Translations under genes and position numbers: made by a program
Assembly: GCF_030272615.1 (NCBI RefSeq)
Contig: NC_081407.1
Location: forward strand, 139,070,897-139,134,896
Direction of reading: 5' to 3'
Length of the DNA stretch: 64,000 nucleotides
Source of the DNA: Cryptomeria japonica
Taxonomy: Eukaryota > Streptophyta > Pinopsida > Cupressales > Cupressaceae
Shown: one piece after another, positions 57,061 to 64,000 of the stretch
Layout of the letters: each line of letters begins with the position of its first letter
How positions within the stretch are numbered: position 1 is the first letter of the stretch
Notes under the pieces: model-generated
The model's database searches: none
What the model saw: the letters and a program-made list of their open reading frames with translations, nothing else
Told to the model about the DNA's origin: nothing

Positions 57061-59475
57061 TAATATTATAAACCACTAGCCAATTTGCATTTCTATGGCT
57101 ATGGATTAAGTGCCCATGTAAAGGACAAGTGATGTTTAATTATCATTTACTATGTTTATGAGTTTCCTGCTAAGGGAGGTGTGGGTATTTACTTGTTGTT
57201 ATGAGATTCCACATTAGTTTTCCCTCACATAAATCTCTATAAAATTGAGCCTTGAGATAGTATTTTCTTATTGACTTGTAGGTATCCAGATGTTATCAGA
57301 TTTCTCAAACAATTATAAGAAAGAGTATTGTTGATAATCTCCCTTAAAGATTAATAATAGTATTTCCCTTTGTGTTGTATGAAGTTATTTTTAAAAAGGG
57401 TTTATACACATTAATTTGGTGTTATCTTTGGTATTGTTGATTTTATGCTTTTATTTTGAATGTGCAATCACATTATCCTATTGGTAATATTTATTTCAAA
57501 TTTGCAAAAAAATGTAAAAGTTAATATAGCATTTTAGTTCACCTTGTTTCTCAACAAGAAAAATTTAACATCACATCCATATTATAATGACATCCCTAAG
57601 ACCAAAATGAGATCATCACTCTTCAATCATAGATGAAATTTTATTACTTAACCCTACCTTTCAACTACTTCCCTCAAACAAATATTTCATCCAAAGTACT
57701 CTATAAATAGATGAGGATAAATAAGTAAAATTAGAGTTTCTAATTAATTCACCAAAGAAACATTTCATGGTTAGCACCTAGGTTGGACTCTAGATCCAAA
57801 ATTCATTGCAACCTCCAAGATAAAACCCACATGACCCTTAATTTAATTATTTTTTCAAGATGACATGTCTTCATGCAACCTATCCAATATACATTAAATA
57901 AAATTTCCTAGTTTTTTTTTTATAGGTAATAGGTCGTAGCCAAATAATTTTATTAATTTAAAAATGTTTTTACATCTTGGTTCAGTGTGGGCACTAGTAG
58001 GAAAGAATCGAGTAGAGAAAACCTTTGGTCTTTCCCAAGGAAATTCTTCCTAGTAAGACTATTTATAGATAATGCATGAGTTGCTGTAGGCTTTATTTCC
58101 TAACACTGACATAGATAATACATAACTTTACTGAGGATTTTTCTCCCTTAGTACAACATTAGAAATACATATATTACATTGTATTATACCTTAAATATTT
58201 CTCTTATTTTCATTCCTTCAACTTCACCTATCATGTTCCCTCAATCGTCCCTGAGTGAACACCCAAACGATTCATACTTTAACCTGCAATGTTGTCCTAA
58301 AATGTTGAAACCACTACATTGCTCCAGAGCTTGTCAGACATATAAGAATGCAATAAATAGTAACTAGTGCCCTCTTTTCTATTTACATAAGGACTATCTA
58401 CAAGTGACTCATAATTCATAAGAACACTACTTACAAGAATTTAACTTAAGAAAGAGTTCATCTGCACTTTACTGGTGCATTAGAAAAGTAGAAGGAAGAT
58501 AGATCCAATTAGGTAGATAGCGAGAGACTATGTTTCAACCCAATATTGAAATCTGCAGTCTTAAAATACTCAAAAGAAAGAGAAGCTTAATAAAAAGAGC
58601 TACTTATCCTCATCCCAAGACTAAATTACATGAGGGCACTAGATACTCATTTAAGCAAAACTCAAATTCCTCACCATCATCAGTCAAGAGAAAGAATAAT
58701 CATCACATTGACATTTCATAAACAATGCATCAGAATATTAATGAATAAAAGTAATAGAACTTTCAAAAAAGGAACCCTTCTTTGTCCCTGGGATAAAAGA
58801 AACAGAACATAAGGAAATCTACCAAAATATCCACACCTAACAACCATTGCATATAATTAGACTAGACATAGTGTTACTGTGACCAGATATATTCAAAAAA
58901 GAGTACATTCTAAATAAATGTATATAATTGAGTTTACACACACACACACACAATATCTATGTATGTATATCAATACATAAAAAAGTAGCATTAAAAAATC
59001 TAGCACAATATATACCAAATTGATAGTGATAGATTAACATATATGCAGGAATATAATTCCAAAATGCTCATAAAATTTCTTAGAGCTTTGTCTGTAGTCC
59101 TATTTTTAGAAAGACTGTTAGATACTATATGAGAAGTCTTTAAACAACAACTAGGTCCAAAATAAATGAGGAGTTCATACCCTAATCACTATTATTATCA
59201 GATACTACGAGTAACACCAGACGTAGCAAAATGTATACATCTATAGAAGCAAAGGGTTACTATATTCTAAACAGGAGATCTCAATTAGGTTCCAAACCAT
59301 GGAACTGGTGAGCTGCCATGCTTCCACTTTTGCCTTCACTCGCCTTCCTTTTCTACTCCGCTCTTGCATTCCTCCTAGCATCCCAAAGGTGAGAAACCCT
59401 AATAATTATAGGGGGCAAAACCTGAAAGATGCCCAACTCTACCTCTGGAAATTCTAGAGGGGACTCAAATCCTTC
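57061..59475. other. AT-rich interval before element 3
   Basis: No gene recognised. It includes a SINE-tail trace near 57926 and a short (CA)n run near 58936. Small frames near 58179-58812 have no motif. Confidence 0.35.
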
Positions 59476-60621
59476 TGTGTCGACTTAAGTTTTCACCTCA
59501 AAAATTGACTTGCAACTTGTTAGTCCATCATGAAAATAAAAAGCTATAGGAACTCAATCTTCAACCAATGAAACAACACGAAATAAAGTAAATAAAATAG
59601 ATTATACATTCATGGATTATTTCTCATTGTTTCCTAACCCCATTGTTCCTGGTTGCAGATTGATGTTGCTCTCAAACAAGCACTGGTAGCTTCTAAGTTG
59701 GCAAGTGTGGAATGGACTGATAGATGATATGCAAAAGCTATGTGATAATATGCTAAAATGCTATGAAAATGATTTATACTAATTTGCTCAAAAACTCTAA
59801 AATGCTTAGACAAATGAACTTATAGATGCAAATATTAAGACTCCTAGTTAACTTAGACTATTGGACATTGTGCTCAAAATGCACTAGAACTCCTTTATTT
59901 ATAGATTTTTTAGTGCATAAGCTTAAGTGGCAGAGATCAATGGTCATGATTAAATCTTGCTTTTTGGATGGCTATGAGCAAGAGGCTGAAGGTTGAGAGA
60001 AAGGGGGAAGGAAAAGGCAAGTGTCACTCATCTCACCTTGACTGAAGGGAAGACTATGAGAATCTAGGATTGCTTGGAGAATATTTAGGGATGGGGGGAC
60101 AAGTGGAGATTGACTAGGGTTAGGTGGACAAAACCTCCTCCAAGAATATAGGAGTGTTAGAGCAAAAATAGGGAGGTTTCAAAGATTATGTGCACATACA
60201 CATTTTATTCATGAATATGAGAGTTGGAGATAAGTGGCTCATAAATGATTTATTTTTTATTTGATTTTATTGATTTAAATTAGCCACATGATGGATGAGT
60301 TGGCAAAGGTGGAGATGAAGAGTGAGTTGGAAAGTGATAATTAAATAATTATGAAATTATTTAATAATGGAACTATAGGATAGTGAATAGTGCACAAATA
60401 TCATAAGAGATAAAAATTAAATATTAAATATTTAATTATTTGGCTTGGAAGAAATATGAATTAAATATGAATTAATTAATTAAATGTTTCAACTCAATTA
60501 ATTAATAGAAGAATATTAAATACTAAGGAATTAAATAAATTAATTATTTAATAGAAGAATGATCATTAAATCAATATAAAATATTTATTTAATTACTCAT
60601 AGATAATTTTATGTGTATACA
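59476..60621 (-). repeat. Element 3 3' LTR (left end uncertain)
   Basis: The right end, GTGTATACA at 60621, is followed by a polypurine tract exactly as in elements 1 and 2. It contains a TATA-like CTATAAATAAAG on the minus strand near 59892 and the same AATTAATTAAAT-rich end. The left boundary is a guess from spacing; the partner LTR lies outside the window. Confidence 0.6.
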
Positions 60622-60632
60622 TTTTGCCCCTC

Positions 60633-60665
60633 TTTGAAATAATGTTGAAACAACATTGTTTCAAA
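60633..60665 (+). ncRNA. Hairpin A of element 3 (perfect 15-bp stem)
   Basis: Arms 60633-60647 and 60651-60665 pair at all 15 positions (one G-U) around AAA; two more outer pairs can form. Several base pairs differ from element 1 on both arms together. Confidence 0.75.
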
Positions 60666-60728
60666 GATTAAATCGAATCTCGATGATGCTCATGACGATG
60701 ATGAAAATCCTGATTGTGTGCCCCCTCA

Positions 60729-60776
60729 GGAGATTGATCGTGAAATTATGAAAAAATTGATTGAGCGATTAATCTC
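60729..60776 (+). ncRNA. Hairpin B of element 3
   Basis: GAGATTGATCG and CGATTAATCTC arms can pair over about 11 positions (one G-U or mismatch) around an AT-rich core. It sits after GCCCCCT as in elements 1 and 2. Confidence 0.5.
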
Positions 60777-61041
60777 ACGATAATTGATTGAAAAGATTTC
60801 ATTAAAAACATGCCCTTCAATTAAATTCACTTTTGAAAAATAAATAAAATTTTGCCCACTTTGAAAAATTAATTACCCCTTCAAAAAACTAAAAAAGGTA
60901 ATAATAAAATTAACCATGGGCCCATTTTCTCCTCATTTGCAATTTGTCAACTTCTAGAGAAAAAAGAGGATTGTCTTGGAGTGCTGAGATGTAAAGGTGG
61001 TGATCCTGTATGAGAACCATAGATTTGAGCGTGTTCATTGA

Positions 61042-61071
61042 TATCAGTGACCTGTCGAGTATGGCCCACTG
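61042..61071 (+). pseudogene. PMD exon 1 of element 3 (end of exon)
   Basis: Aligns with exon 1 of element 1: HRFERV, then a diverged Q-P-rich part with TGA stops, then EYGP against DYGP. It ends at a strong donor, CTG followed by GTGAGT at 61072. The start codon is not clear. Confidence 0.55.
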
Positions 61072-61191
61072 GTGAGTGGTCTATTTGAGCTTTGTTCTTG
61101 ATTTCTGAATAATTTTTTGTGTTTTTTGCATGATTTAGAGTCTCATTGAAATTTTTCCGATTTTCTCACATTTGTTTCACACTTTCATTTC

Positions 61192-61445
61192 TTAGGTTAG
61201 CGCCTTTGTGTATTTTGTTAGCGCTTATGTCATTTTAGCACATTTACCGTATGTGTTCACGCATATGTCATGTTGGTTATCGCTTTTACTTGTATTGTGC
61301 TTTTGCTTGCTAGGGTCACGCATTTGTGATTTTGGTTAGCACTTTTGCTTGAGTTTGTGCTTTTGTGTGTTTTGGTTGCGTATTTATGATGTGGGTTAGC
61401 GATTTTGATGATTTCACACCTATGTATATTATGTTAACGTATGTG
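61192..61445. repeat. GCGC-type motif array in the PMD intron of element 3
   Basis: About 13 copies of a GTTAGCGCTTTTG-like unit, many decayed (GTTAGCACTTTTG, GTCACGCATTTG, GTTAGCGATTTTG). It is intronic, as in element 1. Confidence 0.65.
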
Positions 61446-61882
61446 TTTTGTTGGACAATGCTTTTGTTGAAAAGTGAACTTCTTTTTTATTGATGCAATG
61501 TTTAAGTTCACTCTGATGGATTTGATTGGATGTTTGATGCTCCAATTTGAGAGATTGATAGAAAATTGGTGAAGATCAATAACTATGATCGATGATTTGA
61601 TTGATTTGATTTGATAGATAGATTGATGATTGATCAACAATTTGATTTCTTGATAGATGTTTTGATTGATAGGATAGTTATTTGTTGAAACCATTATTGA
61701 TGGTTTGATAAGAGCTCTAAGAGACTGATTTAGTCTCTGATGAAGAGCTTGATATTTTGATCATTTGATTGATAGCATGATTTGCTTGATAGATAAGACT
61801 TGTTTGAAATGTTTGATTGATAGGGTAGATGATTGATAGACAAACTTGTCTAATTAAATAGGAGAAACTTGATGTTCTCCAG

Positions 61883-63952
61883 TGTCGAGAGAAATTCCTG
61901 GTGATCCGCCACTTAGTTCCAAAGTTGTCCCTGGTTGAGGTTAGACACACTGATTCTTGTGGTCTTCGTCACCTCTTGTATATGCTTGATATCATGCATA
62001 ATAGGGGTCTTTTGATAGAATTGGCCGAAAGCTGGCATAGTGAGCATAACACGTTTCACCTACCCACTAGTGAGATCAATGTTATGCTCGAGGATGTGTG
62101 TAGGATATTACATATCCCTATTACTGTTGAGCTTGTCTAGTATGACTACCAGGATTTAGGAGGCACTGAGGATTGTAGGGAAGTTTTTGGAGATGAGAGC
62201 ATTGATGGTGGGGAGATTAGATGGGAGGATATGATTATGCATTATGAGACTCTCCCAATTATACTCGCAGGGTTGATTGGTAGATTCATTTGCCTAGATA
62301 GGAGATCACGAGGGTTTGTTGTCGGATGGGGTGGCATTCTTTAGAGTATGATGGAGAATTATACTTGATATGCTTGGGGTATTTGCATGCTCGTGTATCT
62401 TTATCATGTTTTGCATCAGGTCATTTGTGATGGTGGGGCTAGCTTGTCTATTGGGTGCACACTCCTACAGATCTAGTGTTGGGAGCATATAGATATCACA
62501 CAACTAGTACATGATAGAGTTCGAGGAGATGATCAACATTTTATTTACTTGTACAGAGGTATTATTACTCAGCCTAAGCTGGGTAAGCTAGAGTACTGGA
62601 GATGGGTTCTTGATTCTATGGATTCTATTATTTGGTGACCATACATACATTGTGAGCCTTGGTTAGAGAATACTTGTGTATTACCATTGATCTTGCAAAG
62701 CAGATATCTTATTGGTCATACTCCTTTCATCATTGAGAGACAGTTATTTGGTCGCGTTTTGAGATAGTTTGGGATCATTTAGCATATGCCTTCCGGTGTG
62801 GCCATGTATGCACGAGCATACAAGGACATGAGAGATTGGGGTCCTTCCTTGTCTTTTGATGTAGCATACACAGAGTATTTGGTTGTTCCTCATATTTCTT
62901 ATGATTTGAGACCTCATATTTTAGATACGAATATCACAACTGATTATGCTCAGTATCTTCTTGCTCATCCATTCCTTCATACTATTGATCCTGCAGACCC
63001 TCCTCCCAGCTTAGGAGGTGAGGAATCAGATTCTGATGATCTCATTGTGAGGAGATGGAGGCGAGATCTCAGAGCTACATGGGAGGTGGGAGGATATGAT
63101 GGGGATGAGGCTTGTGATGGTTGAGGAGGGAGGTGAGGACAGAGAGGAGGTAAGGCTAGAGTCCGTGGAGGAGCTTTTGGATAGATTGGTCGGATTGGCA
63201 AGATAGGGGGACCACTTCCTATGGCAAGTAGAGATGTAGGCCGCTTCGATGGGAGGGATATAGGTAGAGGTAGTGGTGGGATTAGATCAATGAGGGGAAT
63301 ACCCTCTCCTAGTTTGGGTAAAGGTGGTGGATTGGACAAAGGTCGAGAGGGAGGGATCGATTTTGGTCATATCCATCTAGATCTTGGGGTCATAGCAACG
63401 CAGGGAGGCTGGGATGAGGAGGAGGAGGATTTAGAGGACCGTATGTCATTGATTTGTTAGTGGATCATGAGATCCACATATGGTGAGACTCCAGCTGGTG
63501 GAGAAGTAGGAGAGATGGGTGGTGACGAGGCTTAGTAGGATGTGCCTCAGTAGGAGACTATGGATGATCTCAGAGCACATATTGAACAGTTGAGAGCACA
63601 GGTACATGACCTCACCTTTGAGAGAGATAGAGAATTGAGGAGATACTAAGATGCACAGGGTTTACTCGATCACATACAGGAGATTGGTTTTGGTGCACTC
63701 CCAGTCAATAGTGTTAGAGCATTATTCCGGGCTGGGAAGGAGATTGTGCACTAGTGGAGATTATATGAGGATCTGGTCTTAGAGAGCCAGAGAGCAAGCA
63801 GTTATGTGACCACCCAATTATTAGGTAGGATGGATACCAATAGTGGTGGGGTTATGGGGTCTCCTCAGAGGGGTAGACCATCTGGTGGGTCTCCTCGTCC
63901 ACCTCCACAGAGACAGATAGATTCAGGCGGTAGTGGCACTGGACACCCTTGA
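61883..63952 (+). pseudogene. PMD exon 2 of element 3, one frame with about 16 stops
   Basis: Starts after the acceptor TTCTCCAG in the same phase as in element 1 and runs 690 codons to TGA 63950. PMD blocks: LAESWHSEHNTFHL, then LEDVCRILHI, GFVVGWGG and SIGCTLLQI. A Gly/Arg-rich part, a coiled coil (DDLRAHIEQLRAQVHDLT) and a WRLYEDLVLESQRASSY block match the tail of element 1. Nearly all internal stops are TAG or TGA and I find no frameshift across 2 kb. The protein is quite diverged from element 1 (perhaps 40% identity by eye). Confidence 0.75.
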
Positions 63953-64000
63953 TTTATATCTTTTGAGACTTGATTTGTACCATGGGACATTGTATTTATT

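Larger units (their letters stand above)
60622..64000 (-). mobile_element. Element 3: third Tat-like element, 3' part only
   Basis: Shares with element 1 the polypurine tract, hairpins A and B, the antisense PMD gene with its intron, and the GCGC-type array, but is much more diverged. Gag-pol would lie beyond 64000. Confidence 0.75.

Overview
The window is AT-rich nuclear DNA of a plant. It holds one apparently intact host gene, a plant-type peptide-N-glycanase A homologue. Most of the rest is LTR retrotransposons, some nested in older element remains. The sparse gene content and very large Ty3/gypsy elements fit a large-genome seed plant such as a conifer, but nothing in the sequence fixes the species. 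Layout: 1-4.6 kb, the PNGase A-like gene (minus strand) and flanks. 4.64-23.09 kb, Tat-type element 1 (18.4 kb, minus strand, perfect 5-bp target duplication, LTRs about 1% different). 23.1-27.5 kb, gene-poor DNA with a microsatellite, a tRNA-derived SINE and old repeat remnants. 27.49-43.10 kb, related element 2 (15.6 kb, LTRs about 3% different), inserted into an older degenerate reading frame. 43.1-50.7 kb, the rest of that frame and a separate 1,213-codon minus-strand frame broken only by stop codons. 50.7-59.4 kb, repeat remnants, a second SINE-like unit and a 1.4-kb LTR element whose interior is a backwards piece of copia polyprotein; it interrupts an old gag. 59.5-64 kb, the 3' end of a third, more distant element of the same general design, running off the window.

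Elements 1 and 2 share one plan on the minus strand: a 5' LTR with a TATA box, a primer site matching tRNA-Trp, a long leader with a conserved 127-codon reading frame, gag, protease with an embedded G-patch, reverse transcriptase, its RNase H, a second RNase H (hallmark of the Tat lineage), integrase, a long 3' region, a polypurine tract and the 3' LTR. Both polyproteins are broken by stops and a few frameshifts.

The most interesting part is the 3' region of elements 1 and 3. Antisense to the retroelement lies a two-exon gene for a plant mobile domain (PMD) protein with a coiled-coil, glycine-rich tail. Both copies have a phase-0 intron at the same place and an exon 2 of about 2 kb with no frameshift, though stop codons have accumulated. 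The intron contains an array of short GCGC-core motifs, and element 1 has a second array in inverted orientation next to its 5' LTR. Element 2 lacks both the PMD gene and the intronic array. Between the 3' LTR and the PMD gene, all three elements carry two consecutive hairpins. In the first, base pairs are kept by compensatory changes, and its wobble pairs form only in RNA of the PMD strand. Together these look like an accessory antisense module: structured RNA, a PMD protein and a motif array.
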